Shown here: piece by piece, positions 36,303-46,132 of the stretch
Numbering within the stretch: position 1 is the stretch's first letter
Layout: every line of letters begins with the position of its first letter
Assembly (NCBI GenBank): GCA_020851565.1
Contig: JADZCN010000113.1
Span: 124,001 to 188,000 of the forward strand
DNA: 64,000 nt
Direction: 5' to 3'
Source: Acidobacteriota bacterium
GTDB lineage: Bacteria > Acidobacteriota > Vicinamibacteria > Vicinamibacterales > UBA2999
Made by a program: the position numbers and the translations under genes
Notes under the pieces: model-generated
Told to the model about the DNA's origin: nothing
Databases searched by the model: none
Seen by the model: the letters and a program-made list of their open reading frames with translations, nothing else

Positions 36303-37832
36303 CTAGGTTGTCTCCGAAGGGCTGAGCGCCGGCGCCACCCGCGCCGCGCCGCGGCGGATCATCAGGTACACCGGAACGCCAAGCAACACGATGACGAACC
36401 CGGGCCATGTCGTCGAGGCCCGGTAGACGGCCAGCACCACCAGGATGCCCGTGGCGGCCACGATGTAGAGGGCCGGCACGAGGGGATAGCCGAAGGCCAG
36501 GTAGGGGCGGGGCGCGCCCGGCCGCGTCCACCTGAGCCGGAACACGCCGGCAATGGTGAGGATGTAGAAGAAGAGCGCGGCGGACACCACGTAGTCCAGC
36601 AGGCTACCGTAGAGGTTCCCGTAGGTACCCGTCGTCGCATCGTAGGTGCGAGGCAGGACGAGGAAGGCGGTCCACACCCCCTGCAGGGCCAGGCCCCAGG
36701 CCGGCACGTGCCGCTCGTTCAGCACACCGGCGGACTTGAAGAACAAGCCGTCGCGAGCCATGGCGTAGTACGCGCGCGCCCCCGCCAGGAGCATGCCGTT
36801 GGCGCATCCAAAGGTCGAGATCATGATGCCGACGGCGAGCAGGGCGCCCCCGATGCCCGGCAACGCGACCTCGAGCGATGCCGCAGCCACGCGATCCGCC
36901 GGCACGGTCTTGATCGCGTCGAGCGGCAGCGTCGTGAAGTAGGTGAGGTTCGCCGCCAGGTAGAGGGTCATCACGATGCCGGTGCCAATCGCGAGTGACA
37001 CGGGCACGTCGCGGCGCGGGTTCTTCACTTCCCCGGCGGTGAAGGTGATGTTGTTCCAGGCGTCCGACGCGAAGAGTGACCCCACCTGGGCGATGGCGAG
37101 CGCCACCAGGAGCCCGTAGAGCGAAGTCGCATCGAGGCCGGGGGCGATGGCCGCCGGCGCGACCGGCACCCAGGCGCGGCCGAAGTTCACGTCGATGGTG
37201 CCCGCATTCGCACCGAACGCGAGGCCGATGGCGATGAGGCCGACGAGCGCCGCCGTCTTGGCCGACGTGAACACGTTCTGGATGATCCGCCCGTAGTCGA
37301 TGCCCCTGGTGTTCGTCCAGGTGAGGAAGGCAATGACGGCGATGGCGAGCAGCTGCGCGTTGGAGAGCGAGACCGCGTAGCCCTCGGAGAGGTGGATCGG
37401 CGGAACGAGATAGCGGTCCTCGCCGATCGCCGGGAAGAGCACGCTGGCGTAGCGGGCGAACCCGACGCTCACCGCCGCAACCGTGCCCGTCTGGATGACG
37501 GCGAACAGGGTCCACCCGTAGAGGAAGCCCGCGATGGGAGAAAACGCCTCGCGCAGGTAGACGTACTGCCCACCCGCGCGAGGCATCATCGCCGCCAGCT
37601 CGCCATACGAGAGCGCGGCGGCCAGGGTCAGGACGGCCGTGATGCCCCAGGCGACCAGCACCCAGCTGGCCGACCCGAGGAGCCGGGTCATGTCGGCCGA
37701 CACCAGGAAGATGCCCGACCCGATCATGGCGCCCACGACGACCATGGTCGAGTCGAACAGCCCGAGCGAGCGCCGGAACTCGCGCGTCTCCGGCGAGCCC
37801 GTCCGGTGTGAGGTCACGGCCCGTCCCGTCAT
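36303..37832 (-). CDS. APC superfamily amino-acid/polyamine permease
   Basis: 509 residues with 12 hydrophobic helices. The conserved helix-1 break is VVVGAMIGSGIFLV, followed by WGITAVLTLAAALSYGELAAMMPRAGGQYVYLREAF, the signature of the LAT/amino-acid-polyamine-organocation family. A later motif DAWNNITFTAGEVKNPRRDVPVSL is typical of LAT-type exchangers. It would import amino acids or amines across the inner membrane. It lies 7 bp after the TonB receptor stop and 32 bp before the flavoprotein gene, so within the same transcription unit. Confidence 0.9.
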   Translation of the reverse strand: MTGRAVTSHRTGSPETREFRRSLGLFDSTMVVVGAMIGSGIFLVSADMTRLLGSASWVLVAWGITAVLTLAAALSYGELAAMMPRAGGQYVYLREAFSPIAGFLYGWTLFAVIQTGTVAAVSVGFARYASVLFPAIGEDRYLVPPIHLSEGYAVSLSNAQLLAIAVIAFLTWTNTRGIDYGRIIQNVFTSAKTAALVGLIAIGLAFGANAGTIDVNFGRAWVPVAPAAIAPGLDATSLYGLLVALAIAQVGSLFASDAWNNITFTAGEVKNPRRDVPVSLAIGTGIVMTLYLAANLTYFTTLPLDAIKTVPADRVAAASLEVALPGIGGALLAVGIMISTFGCANGMLLAGARAYYAMARDGLFFKSAGVLNERHVPAWGLALQGVWTAFLVLPRTYDATTGTYGNLYGSLLDYVVSAALFFYILTIAGVFRLRWTRPGAPRPYLAFGYPLVPALYIVAATGILVVLAVYRASTTWPGFVIVLLGVPVYLMIRRGAARVAPALSPSETT

Positions 37833-37839
37833 CGCGATC

Positions 37840-40665
37840 TCACCACACGAACTTCACACCCACGCGCGCAATGCGCGGCGGCGTGATGGCGATCGGCCGG
37901 AGGTACGAGCTGCCCGACGTCGTCGTGATCTGCTGCTCGGCGTTCGTATTGAAGATGTTATAGACGTCGAAGAAGCCCGTGAGCCTCCCGAACCGCGTGT
38001 CGAAGCCCTTCTCGCTGCGGATGTCGAGCACCGTGAGGTTCGGCGACCGCTGCGCGCTGATGGGCTCCGAACGGATGGTGGCGACACCCCAGTTGAAGCT
38101 CTGGGAGAAGACGCGTGCGAACGGCGTCCCTGACTGGTGGCGCAGTGTCGGGGTCAGGCGGAACCCCTTCGCCAGGCGGAGCGTGGCCAGGAGCTTCCCC
38201 TGCCAGGTCGTGGAGTTCAGCATCTCGTCGTCGGCGTTGATGAACGCATTGGGTGTGAAGCCCGCGCCGGCACCGAGCGCGGTCTCCCGCGACCAGGTCT
38301 GCGCGAAGCTGGCCTGCATGGACCACATGCTGGTCTCGCGCTTCGTCGCCGTGATCTCCCACGTGTAGTAGTCGCTATCGGCGCCTGGCAGGTTCGTCGT
38401 GATGTTCACCACCGGCAACGCCAGCGCCGCCGCGCTGAGGTTGTAGCCCGTCAGCGTGGCCCCGTCGTCTCCCGTGTTGAAGCGGCCGTCCGGGCCGGGA
38501 TCACGGAACGTCACGGGCACCGTGTACGCATCGAGGGGACGGTTGACGTTGATCTGTCCGCGGACCTGACGGCGACCGTTCCAGACGAACCCGGTCCTCA
38601 CGCCGAAGTTGTTGCCGATCTCGCGCTCCACGTAGGCCGTGAACTGACGCACGTAGGTGTTCTCGAGGTCCGGGTCGAACACCTGGCTCGCTCGGCCTCC
38701 GTTCACGGCCAGCAGGTTCCCCTCCTCACCGAGATCGTAGACGCCGTTGCGGTTCGGATCCGACCACGAATACCGCTGCCACCACATCGTGGCATTGGGG
38801 TTCAGCCCCGACGCCAGGTCGGCGGCGGGATACAGCCAGAAGGTGCCGAAGCTGGCCTTGGCGACGGTCTTGGCGTCACCCGTCACGTCGTAGCTGGCCG
38901 CGAGGCGGGGGCCCCAGTTGTTGAACGTGACGATGTCGTCCACGCGATCGAAGCGCTGGCCCGCTGGCCCCTGCTGCTCCGGCAGGTAGGCGGCGTGCCG
39001 GTCGAACCGCAGCCCCGCGTTGATGGTGAGGCGCCTGTTCACGCGCCAGGTGTCGTTCAGGTACAGCGAATAGGTCCAGATCCCGTTCTTCGACTCCGAC
39101 CCGGGCTGGTAGATGTCCACCTGCGTCGGCACGCCGTTGTTCAGAACCGACAGGGCCTGCGTCGGGTACGTGAACCCCCGGAAGGGCTGGACCAGCAGGT
39201 CGCGCATCACCTCGCCGCCGAACTTGAAGTTGTGATCGCCCGCCCAGCCGGACTTCACGTAGGTGAGCGACCCATTGGCCTGCGGCCGGTGCCGGCGAAG
39301 GTCCGTGCCCCAGACGCCGCCAGCGACGAAGTTGTTGCCGATGTCCTCGATGCGCGGGCCGTCGGACTTCCCGTCGCGGCCCCACACCGAGTGATAGGCG
39401 CCGGTCCGTACCTCGAAGAAGAGCGAGTCGGAGAGCACGCCGTTGTACTCCGCCTTCCAGACATGGAGGGGGAACGTGGAGTACCAGACGGTGTCCTGAG
39501 TCATCAGTGCCGGGCTCTGCCGGCCTCCGCCGATGCGGATGGCCCCGAGATAGCTCGGCTGTTCCTTCGTCTGGAACTGATAGAACCCCGTGAGCCGGTG
39601 TGCCTGCGTGAGGTTATAGGTGGCCTTGGCGGTGGCGACCGGCACCCAGGTGTCCTGCACGCCGTCGAGCAGCGTCGGATAGCGCTGCCCGGTCTCGCTT
39701 CGCCGGTAGGCGCCGTACCACCACAGCTTGTCCTTGACGAGGAAGCCGCCCAGGTCCACGTTGAAGTCCTGGAACTTGCTCAGCCGGTTGGTGTCACGCG
39801 GGTCGAGCACGTCGCTGCCGGTCACGCCGGCCGCGATCTGCGCGTCGCTGATGTTGGTCGCCTCCATCTTGTCGTTCTGGAAGTCGAAGTAGACGTTGCC
39901 GTGATACTCGTTGCCGCCCGACTTGGCGATGAGCTGGCTGAGCACACCAGGGCTCGGCATATCGGCGCCGTTGCCCACGGCGCTGACGCCGATTTCCGCG
40001 AAGGCGCCGTAGTCGGTGTAGTACATGTCGCTGCCACCACCACCGCCGCCTTCGTTCACCATGATGCCTTCCACTTCGGCACGGTTCACGCCGCCCGCAC
40101 TGGAGAGCCCATACGCCGTGTAAGGCTGCTGCGTCAGCGCACCGCTGCCGCCGACGTCCACGCGCCCCATCGAAACCGCCGGCGTCTGGGCGAGCACCGC
40201 CCAGTAATCACGCGCGCCGGGCAGGCTGGCCAGGACTTCCGTGTCGTACCGCGTCACCACCTGGCTCGAGGTCACGTCCACGACCGGCGACTGGCCGCTG
40301 ACCGTCACGGTCTCGGCAATCGTCGCGGGCCGGAGCTCCGCGTTCACCGTGGCGGTGAAGCCGGACCCCACCCGGATGCCCTCCCGGATGACGGTGCCGA
40401 AGCCCGCGAGCTCGAACGTCACCAGGTATTCGCCTGGTGGGAGGTTCGTCACGCGATAGCTGCCATTGGCCCCCGTCGTCGTGGACGGTGTGCCCATGAC
40501 GGCAGGACCCGAGACCGTCACCGTCACACCGGGCATCACGCCCTTGGTCTCGTCCAGCACCACTCCTGTAATCACGCCGGTGCCCACACCGGTCTGCGCC
40601 ATCGCCACTCCGGTGGCGATCAGCAGCGCGCACGCGCACGCCAACATTCGAACTGCAATGCTCAT
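37840..40665 (-). CDS. TonB-dependent receptor with carboxypeptidase-regulatory-like domain
   Basis: 941 residues from ATG 40665, which has GAGGAG eight nt upstream; an ATG at 40683 is less likely. Signal peptide MSIAVRMLACACALLIATGVAMAQ. Carboxypeptidase-regulatory-like domain at about 30-110 (ITGVVLDETKGVMPGVTVTVSG, YRVTNLPPGEYLVTFELAGFG), a plug with AELRPATIAETVTVSGQSPVVDVTSSQV, then the barrel, ending IARVGVKFVW with aromatic terminus. It should move a substrate over the outer membrane. Its position amid amine-oxidising flavoproteins, an aminotransferase and a permease suggests an amine or amine-containing ligand. It is separated by 87 bp from the preceding flavoprotein. Confidence 0.92.
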   Translation of the reverse strand: MSIAVRMLACACALLIATGVAMAQTGVGTGVITGVVLDETKGVMPGVTVTVSGPAVMGTPSTTTGANGSYRVTNLPPGEYLVTFELAGFGTVIREGIRVGSGFTATVNAELRPATIAETVTVSGQSPVVDVTSSQVVTRYDTEVLASLPGARDYWAVLAQTPAVSMGRVDVGGSGALTQQPYTAYGLSSAGGVNRAEVEGIMVNEGGGGGGSDMYYTDYGAFAEIGVSAVGNGADMPSPGVLSQLIAKSGGNEYHGNVYFDFQNDKMEATNISDAQIAAGVTGSDVLDPRDTNRLSKFQDFNVDLGGFLVKDKLWWYGAYRRSETGQRYPTLLDGVQDTWVPVATAKATYNLTQAHRLTGFYQFQTKEQPSYLGAIRIGGGRQSPALMTQDTVWYSTFPLHVWKAEYNGVLSDSLFFEVRTGAYHSVWGRDGKSDGPRIEDIGNNFVAGGVWGTDLRRHRPQANGSLTYVKSGWAGDHNFKFGGEVMRDLLVQPFRGFTYPTQALSVLNNGVPTQVDIYQPGSESKNGIWTYSLYLNDTWRVNRRLTINAGLRFDRHAAYLPEQQGPAGQRFDRVDDIVTFNNWGPRLAASYDVTGDAKTVAKASFGTFWLYPAADLASGLNPNATMWWQRYSWSDPNRNGVYDLGEEGNLLAVNGGRASQVFDPDLENTYVRQFTAYVEREIGNNFGVRTGFVWNGRRQVRGQINVNRPLDAYTVPVTFRDPGPDGRFNTGDDGATLTGYNLSAAALALPVVNITTNLPGADSDYYTWEITATKRETSMWSMQASFAQTWSRETALGAGAGFTPNAFINADDEMLNSTTWQGKLLATLRLAKGFRLTPTLRHQSGTPFARVFSQSFNWGVATIRSEPISAQRSPNLTVLDIRSEKGFDTRFGRLTGFFDVYNIFNTNAEQQITTTSGSSYLRPIAITPPRIARVGVKFVW

Positions 40666-40752
40666 AGCGAACACTCCTCGCATGGTTCCTTCGTTCCGCG
40701 CCTCATCGAACCTGTTGTGTTCTACCGCTCTTGCCCTGTGGGGTTCTTCCGT

Positions 40753-42768
40753 TCACGACTTCGAAAGCGCTGCTGTCGAGAGACTGGTTCGCGACTCCAC
40801 CACTTCACGAATCGCGCGATGGGCCATGTCGATGGCCGCGTCGGTGTGCGAGCTGCCCGCCGCATCCGCGTTGGCGATGGAGATGCGACCGAACTTCTGG
40901 CGGCCCACGACGAACGCCCGGTCTTCCGGCGACGACAGCGCCCAGGCAACCGGGTCCTCCAGCGTGTTGTAGTTGTAGGTGTATCCGTGCGGCCACCGGT
41001 TGACCGTGATCCCCGCGATGTCCCGCGCGGGATCGAACCCGCCATCCGCCAGCGTCCGCGCGAGCTGGTCCCGGATCTCGCGCTCGAATGTCTCGAACGA
41101 CGTGGCGAGCAGTTCCGCCCGGCCGAGGCGATGCTGTTCCTTCCTCGGCTTGCCCGGCGCGCAGGGCGTCCGGACCAGGTGCAGTACCGTGGGCTCGTCC
41201 GGCGTCCGCGAGCACTGGTGCTTCCCGATGCTCACCGGCTCCGGCAGCTGCACGCTCGGGTGATAGCCACTCGGCGCCGTGATGTTCGCCACGCCGAGCT
41301 TCGCAAACGCTGTCCAGTTCCGGATGAACACGTTCGTGTAGACGATGGGCGCCTTGATGCCGTAGAGGAGCGCCTGCCGCTGCGCCTGAGGCAGTTCGGG
41401 GCACATGTAGGGAATCACCGAGTTCCAGCACGCCATCACACAGTGCCCGGCACGGACGCTGCGCGTCTGCCCGCCCTTGACGTAGGCGATCTCCACCTCC
41501 CGCGCCGAGGCGGGCTCACCCAGGTGGCGCACCTGCACGACGGTGCTGTTGAGGCGCACTCTGGTCGATGAACCAGCCCGGTCGAGCTTCGCGTAATCCA
41601 CGCGGGCGGTGACCACGTCTTCCTGCGTCTGGCCGGGCACCGCGTCGGGCAGCAGGGCACGGATCAGCAGCCGCGCGATCGTCGCGTTGCCGTCCGGGAA
41701 GTGAATGGATCGCCCGCCTTCGCTTGCCCGCTCCTGGTTCTCCCGTCCGTGCTGACCACCCGGCTCGTAGATCAGCTGCTCCCGCGGCGTCGGCTCCAGC
41801 TTCATGCCCTGGAACCCCGGGTACCCCGAGTTCCACCCGTAGTAGGCCGGCACGGCATCGGCCTGCATCAGGAACAACCCGGTCGTCCGCGACTGGTAGA
41901 ACCACGCCGCGTCCGGATGCACCTTCGCGACCTTGAGCAGGAAGTCCTGGTAGCTCATGTGCAGGAGCTGCCGCTTCTTCTCCTCGTCCGACAGGCCGGC
42001 CATGTAGTCGGGCTGGTTCCGGCTCTGCACGCGCGCGATGTCCTTCTTTGCCTCGGCGGGCAGCGGTGTCTTCGCGAGGAACTCCGCCCATGCATCGTCG
42101 GTCGCCTGCCCGCCGCCCGGCGTCCCCACGACGAGCCGGTCGCCGCCGAACCGATCCTTCGGGAAGAACACCCCGTTCCGGAGTCCCATCCGGCGATAGA
42201 TGCCCCGATCCTGTTCGGTCTCGCGCTCGAAGCGCTCGATGTCGATGCCCAGCCGGCGGAGCAGCCCCATCGACACCTCGCTGTACTGCTTCGGCGCCTC
42301 GATGTTCAACGTGCCGCCGTTCAGCATGAAGACGCGGCCGTCCAGCTGGAACTCGTTCCGCTTCGCGTGACCGCCGAAGTCGTCGTGGTTGTCGAGGATG
42401 AGGATGGACGCGCGCGGCCCCGCCGCCTCGCGGAAGAACTGCGCGGCCGCCAGACCGCTGATGCCGCCGCCGACGATGACGAGGTCGTAGGCCTCCCCCG
42501 TGTCGGTGGCCGGCGTCTTCCATCCACGGGCGTCGCGCATCTGGTGCGCGACTTCGAACGAGCCCGCATGGCTGCCCCGCATGCCGGTCAACCCGGGCGG
42601 GTAGTAGCCGGGCGACGACTCGGCACCTTGTGCCGCCTGCTCCGCGGCCGCCGCCTGCAGCAGCGCCGGGGCCACCACCGACCCGGCCACGCCGATGGCC
42701 ACCCCGTTCAGGAAGTCGCGACGCGTGATGTCGCGGTCCATGCCCAGTTCGCGATCCGAAGTGCTCAC
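40753..42768 (-). CDS. Tat-exported FAD amine dehydrogenase, spermidine-dehydrogenase-like (paralogue 2)
   Basis: 671 residues from GTG 42768, which has GAGGAGGG upstream in the stop region of the aminotransferase gene. It shows the same plan as the two paralogues: SDRELGMDRDITRRDFLNGVAIGVAGS twin-arginine signal, YYPPGLTGMRGSHAGSFEVAHQMRDARG, FAD fold YDLVIVGGGISGLAAAQFF...ILDNHDDFGGHAKRNEFQLDG, and end ITVNRWPHGYTYNYNTLEDP / ISIANADAAGSSHTDAAIDMAHRAI. Paralogue 1 is the closer relative, judged from MRGSHAGSFEV and the equal C-terminal blocks. It is translated 9 bp after the aminotransferase stop. Confidence 0.72.
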   Translation of the reverse strand: MSTSDRELGMDRDITRRDFLNGVAIGVAGSVVAPALLQAAAAEQAAQGAESSPGYYPPGLTGMRGSHAGSFEVAHQMRDARGWKTPATDTGEAYDLVIVGGGISGLAAAQFFREAAGPRASILILDNHDDFGGHAKRNEFQLDGRVFMLNGGTLNIEAPKQYSEVSMGLLRRLGIDIERFERETEQDRGIYRRMGLRNGVFFPKDRFGGDRLVVGTPGGGQATDDAWAEFLAKTPLPAEAKKDIARVQSRNQPDYMAGLSDEEKKRQLLHMSYQDFLLKVAKVHPDAAWFYQSRTTGLFLMQADAVPAYYGWNSGYPGFQGMKLEPTPREQLIYEPGGQHGRENQERASEGGRSIHFPDGNATIARLLIRALLPDAVPGQTQEDVVTARVDYAKLDRAGSSTRVRLNSTVVQVRHLGEPASAREVEIAYVKGGQTRSVRAGHCVMACWNSVIPYMCPELPQAQRQALLYGIKAPIVYTNVFIRNWTAFAKLGVANITAPSGYHPSVQLPEPVSIGKHQCSRTPDEPTVLHLVRTPCAPGKPRKEQHRLGRAELLATSFETFEREIRDQLARTLADGGFDPARDIAGITVNRWPHGYTYNYNTLEDPVAWALSSPEDRAFVVGRQKFGRISIANADAAGSSHTDAAIDMAHRAIREVVESRTSLSTAALSKS

Positions 42769-42777
42769 GTGCCCTCC

Positions 42778-44118
42778 TCAGTCCGTGGCCGCGCGGTCGG
42801 TGATGGCCAACCCGCGGTCGATGATGTCGAATGCCTCGCGCAGCTCGGTGTCCGTGATGCACAGCGGCGGGTTCGTGAAGAACGTGTTCCAGCGGACGAA
42901 GGTGTAGAGCCCCTGCTCGCGGAAGAATCGGCCGAGCGCCTGCATGTCGGGCGACGTGCCGTTGAACGGCGCGAGCGGCTCGAGGGTGGTGCGATTGCGC
43001 ACGAGCTCGACGATGCCGAAGAGACCGATCGAGCGGACGGCGCCGACCGAGCGGTGCCGCGCCCGCAGATCCTCGAGCAGCGAGGCCATCAGCACACCCC
43101 GCTCGCGGGCTCGCTCGATCAGCCCCTCCTCCTCGTAGACGGCAATGGTCGCCAGGGCGGCGGCACACCCCATCGGATGGCTGTTGTAGGTGAGCCCCCC
43201 GTAGAGGACGTTGGACTGGAAGTGCTCCGCGATGGGACGCCGGATGCCCACCGCACCCAGGGGCACGTAGGCGCTCGTCAGCCCCTTCGCCATGGTCAGG
43301 ATGTCGGGGACCACGCCCCAGTGGTCCACGGAGAACCAGGCGCCGGTGCGCCCGAAGCCGGACATCACCTCGTCGGCAATCATCACGATGCCGTGGCGCG
43401 TGCACAGCTCGCGAATGCCTTCGAGATACCCGGGTGGGGGCGGGAGCACGCCGTTGGTGCCCGTGACCGGCTCGAGGATCAGCGCCGCGATAGTCTTCGG
43501 CCCCTCCAGCTCGATGATCTCCTCGATATCGGCCAGCGCCTTCCCGGTGGCGTCCCAGCCGCGCTCCACGCCGTGGTAGGGATGCGGCAGGCGCACGACG
43601 CCGGGTATGCCCGGCTCCGAGGGCCAGCGTCGCGGGTCGCCCGTCAGCGTCAGGCTGCCAGCGGTGCCGCCGTGATACGAGCGGTATCGCGCCAGGACCT
43701 TGTGGCGGCCGGTGTAGAGCCGGGCAATGCGCACCGCGTTCTCGTTGGCCTCCGACCCGCCGTTGGTGAAGAAGAACGCGCCGATGTCGCCAGGGCAGAT
43801 CTCGGCGAGCTTGACGCCGAGGCGCGCCCGCGGCTCGGAGGCCATGAACGGATTGGCATACGCGAGTTGCGCGGCCTGCTCCTGGATCGCCTTGATCACC
43901 CGCTCGTGGCCATGCCCGATGTTCACGCACATCAACTGGCTGTTGAAGTCGATGTAGCGCTTGCCCTCCGGGGTCCAGAAATGCACTCCCTTCGCCCGCG
44001 CCATGGGGATGGGATCAACGTGGCTCTGCGCGGACCACTCGAAGAGGGTGTGGCGCCGACAGGCCTCCACCATCCCGGCGCCGGTCGACAGGTCGGTTTC
44101 AACAGACACGTGGCTCAT
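42778..44118 (-). CDS. class III aminotransferase (omega-amino acid / beta-alanine:pyruvate type)
   Basis: 446 residues from ATG 44118 (GGAGTTGAAC upstream). PLP-fold class III: GVHFWTPEGKRYIDFNSQLMCVNIGHGHERVIKAIQEQ, FFFTNGGSEANENAVRIAR, YRSYHGGTAGSL, EPVTGTNGVLPPPPGYLEGI, ADEVMSGFGRTGAWF and Lys278 (TMAKGLTSAYVPLG) for the Schiff base. The N-terminus (PIPMARAKGVHFWTPEGK) resembles taurine- or beta-alanine-pyruvate aminotransferases. In this operon it may transaminate beta-alanine or the diamine products of the flavoproteins. With MmsA it would give malonate semialdehyde and acetyl-CoA. Confidence 0.88.
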   Translation of the reverse strand: MSHVSVETDLSTGAGMVEACRRHTLFEWSAQSHVDPIPMARAKGVHFWTPEGKRYIDFNSQLMCVNIGHGHERVIKAIQEQAAQLAYANPFMASEPRARLGVKLAEICPGDIGAFFFTNGGSEANENAVRIARLYTGRHKVLARYRSYHGGTAGSLTLTGDPRRWPSEPGIPGVVRLPHPYHGVERGWDATGKALADIEEIIELEGPKTIAALILEPVTGTNGVLPPPPGYLEGIRELCTRHGIVMIADEVMSGFGRTGAWFSVDHWGVVPDILTMAKGLTSAYVPLGAVGIRRPIAEHFQSNVLYGGLTYNSHPMGCAAALATIAVYEEEGLIERARERGVLMASLLEDLRARHRSVGAVRSIGLFGIVELVRNRTTLEPLAPFNGTSPDMQALGRFFREQGLYTFVRWNTFFTNPPLCITDTELREAFDIIDRGLAITDRAATD

Positions 44119-44152
44119 GTTCAACTCCAGAATGTCTTCAACGGGGCAGGAG

Positions 44153-46054
44153 TCAGGCGAGGCCGCGGGCGACCAGGAGCTCCTGCACGGCGCGGTGCGC
44201 TTCGTCGAAGGCCTGGTTCGTGAAGGCGGCGGCGCCGGCGTCCGAGTTGGCAATCGTGATGAAGCCGTGCCGCTGCCGGCCGATCACGTGGGGGCGAGCC
44301 TCGGGGGGCACGTCGGGATCGCCAAGGCTGTCGTACGTGTACGCGTACCCATGGGGCCAGCGGTTCACCGCAATGCCCACGATGTCCGCGGCCGGATCGA
44401 AGTCCGTGCCCGCCAGCGTCCGCGCCAGCTGCCTTCGGATGGACAGCTCGAAGTCCGCGAAGGTCATGCCGAGCAGCTCCTGCTGCCCCGCCCGGTTCTG
44501 TTCCTTCCTCGGCAGGCCCGGCTTGTTCGGGTTGCGCGTCATGTGCACCACCGCGGGCTCGTCCGGCGTGGTGATGCCGCGGTAGCCGCCGACCGTGGAG
44601 CCGGCATCGATGCTGCAGCTCGTGTGATACATCCCCGGCGCGCTGACGCTGGCCGCGCCCACGGCCTTGAACGGCGCCCATCGCCGGAGCAGCACGTTCG
44701 TGTAGAGCATCGGCACCTTGACCGGATAGGCGAGCGCCTGCCTCTGCGCGTCCGGAAGCTCGGGCACGAGCTTCGGGATGACGGCGTTGAAGCACGCCAG
44801 CACCACGTTGCGCCCCCGCACCTGGTGCATCCGCCCGCCGCGCAGGTAGGCCACCCGAACACCCGTCGGCTGACTGGACGGACCGTCGTGCTGCACCCGT
44901 GCCACCGTGCTCTCCAACCGGATGCGCACGGAGGACGCCGCATCATCCAGACGGTCGTAAGCGACCGGCGCCTGGACGATGGTGGACATGTCGTGCTTGC
45001 CCGGAATCGCCTTCGGCACGAGGCGCGAGACGAGCAACCGGGCGATGCAGGCATTTCCGTCCGGGAAGTGAAAGGCGTAGCTTCCCTGTGGAAACGACTT
45101 CTCGAACGTGAGGCCGATCCCGTCGAAGCCTACCGACCCGCGCTGGGCTGCTTCGAGAGCCGGGGTGGTGTCCACCCGCTTGTTGTTCCGCCCTCCCTGC
45201 CCGAGGAAGTACGGAAGGGCCTCGGGGCTCATCTTCGCGTAGCGGAGCAGGTAGTCCTGGTAGCTGATCTTCGCGAGCGCCGCCTTCTTCTGCTCCACCG
45301 TCATCCCGGCCATGTAGTCCGGGTTCTTGCCGTAGAGACGGATGAGGTCGCGGCGGGCGGTGTCGGTGAGCGGCGCCTTGGCGAAGAACTCGGGCCAGGG
45401 CAGCCGGCCGGTGCCGACGACGAGCCGGTCCTCGCCGAAGTGTTCCTTGTCGAAGAACGTGGCGGGCCCGAGCTCGAACTTCTGAAAGAGGTCGCGGTTC
45501 AGGAACTCCACGTTCCGGCTGACGTCCACGCCGAGGTCCGCCACCAGTGACTTGGCCATGTAGCTGTACGGGTAGGGCGTGGAAATGCCCATCGTCCCGC
45601 CGTAGCTGATGAACGTCCGCCCGCCATACGTGAACTCGTTGCGCTTGGCGTGGCCGCCGAAGTCGTCGTGATTGTCGAGGATCAGCACGCGCTGGTCGGC
45701 GCCGAGCGCCTTCTGCCAGAAGTACGCGGCCGAGAGCCCCGACATCCCGGCGCCGACGATCACGAGGTCGTAGGTCTCGTTGGTCTCGACGTCGATGCCG
45801 GGGAAGGACGACGATGCGCCTTTCTCCAGCGCAACGAGCGGCTGAACCGCGGCGTCGTATTCACCGCGAAGGCCCAGGCGTCGGGGCGGGTAGGTGTCGG
45901 GCGTGGGGCCGCCGGGCTGCGCTTCGGCCGCGGCAGCGCGGCCGTGCACACCGACCGCCGCGGCGCCGACGCCAATGGCAACCCCGTTCAGGAAGTCGCG
46001 GCGCAGGATGCGCCGGTTCATGCCGAGTTCTCGCGCGTCGGGCTCGAAGCTCAT
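44153..46054 (-). CDS. Tat-exported FAD amine dehydrogenase, spermidine-dehydrogenase-like (paralogue 3)
   Basis: 633 residues from ATG 46054; a TTG at 46069 is an alternative. It has the twin-arginine signal ARELGMNRRILRRDFLNGVAIGVGAAAVG, YPPRRLGLRGEYDAAVQPLVALEKG (differing from the MRGSHAGSFEV of the other two), and FAD fold YDLVIVGAGMSGLSAAYFW...ILDNHDDFGGHAKRNEFTYGG. The C-terminal IAVNRWPHGYAYTYDSLGDP and ITIANSDAGAAAFTNQAFDEAHRAV are family hallmarks. It is the most divergent of the three, so it may act on a different amine. As first gene of the block it follows the presumed operon promoter. Confidence 0.7.
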   Translation of the reverse strand: MSFEPDARELGMNRRILRRDFLNGVAIGVGAAAVGVHGRAAAAEAQPGGPTPDTYPPRRLGLRGEYDAAVQPLVALEKGASSSFPGIDVETNETYDLVIVGAGMSGLSAAYFWQKALGADQRVLILDNHDDFGGHAKRNEFTYGGRTFISYGGTMGISTPYPYSYMAKSLVADLGVDVSRNVEFLNRDLFQKFELGPATFFDKEHFGEDRLVVGTGRLPWPEFFAKAPLTDTARRDLIRLYGKNPDYMAGMTVEQKKAALAKISYQDYLLRYAKMSPEALPYFLGQGGRNNKRVDTTPALEAAQRGSVGFDGIGLTFEKSFPQGSYAFHFPDGNACIARLLVSRLVPKAIPGKHDMSTIVQAPVAYDRLDDAASSVRIRLESTVARVQHDGPSSQPTGVRVAYLRGGRMHQVRGRNVVLACFNAVIPKLVPELPDAQRQALAYPVKVPMLYTNVLLRRWAPFKAVGAASVSAPGMYHTSCSIDAGSTVGGYRGITTPDEPAVVHMTRNPNKPGLPRKEQNRAGQQELLGMTFADFELSIRRQLARTLAGTDFDPAADIVGIAVNRWPHGYAYTYDSLGDPDVPPEARPHVIGRQRHGFITIANSDAGAAAFTNQAFDEAHRAVQELLVARGLA

Positions 46055-46079
46055 AGGAGACCCAGTCAAGTGGGCGGGA

Positions 46080-46132
46080 CTGTTACATAACTAAAGTAAG
46101 GTTGTCAATTGTCCGGGCTTGCCCAGTGTCAA
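46080..46132 (-). promoter_or_regulatory. candidate promoter of the amine-catabolism gene block
   Basis: This AT-rich patch (GTTACATAACTAAAGTAAGG on the plus strand) lies just upstream of the first gene. Reading the minus strand there are two TTGACA hexamers (46132-46127 and 46108-46103), the inner one 17 bp from TAACAG (46085-46080). The -10 is weak, as is common for activator-dependent promoters. The low GC is conspicuous against the rest of the window. Confidence 0.4.
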
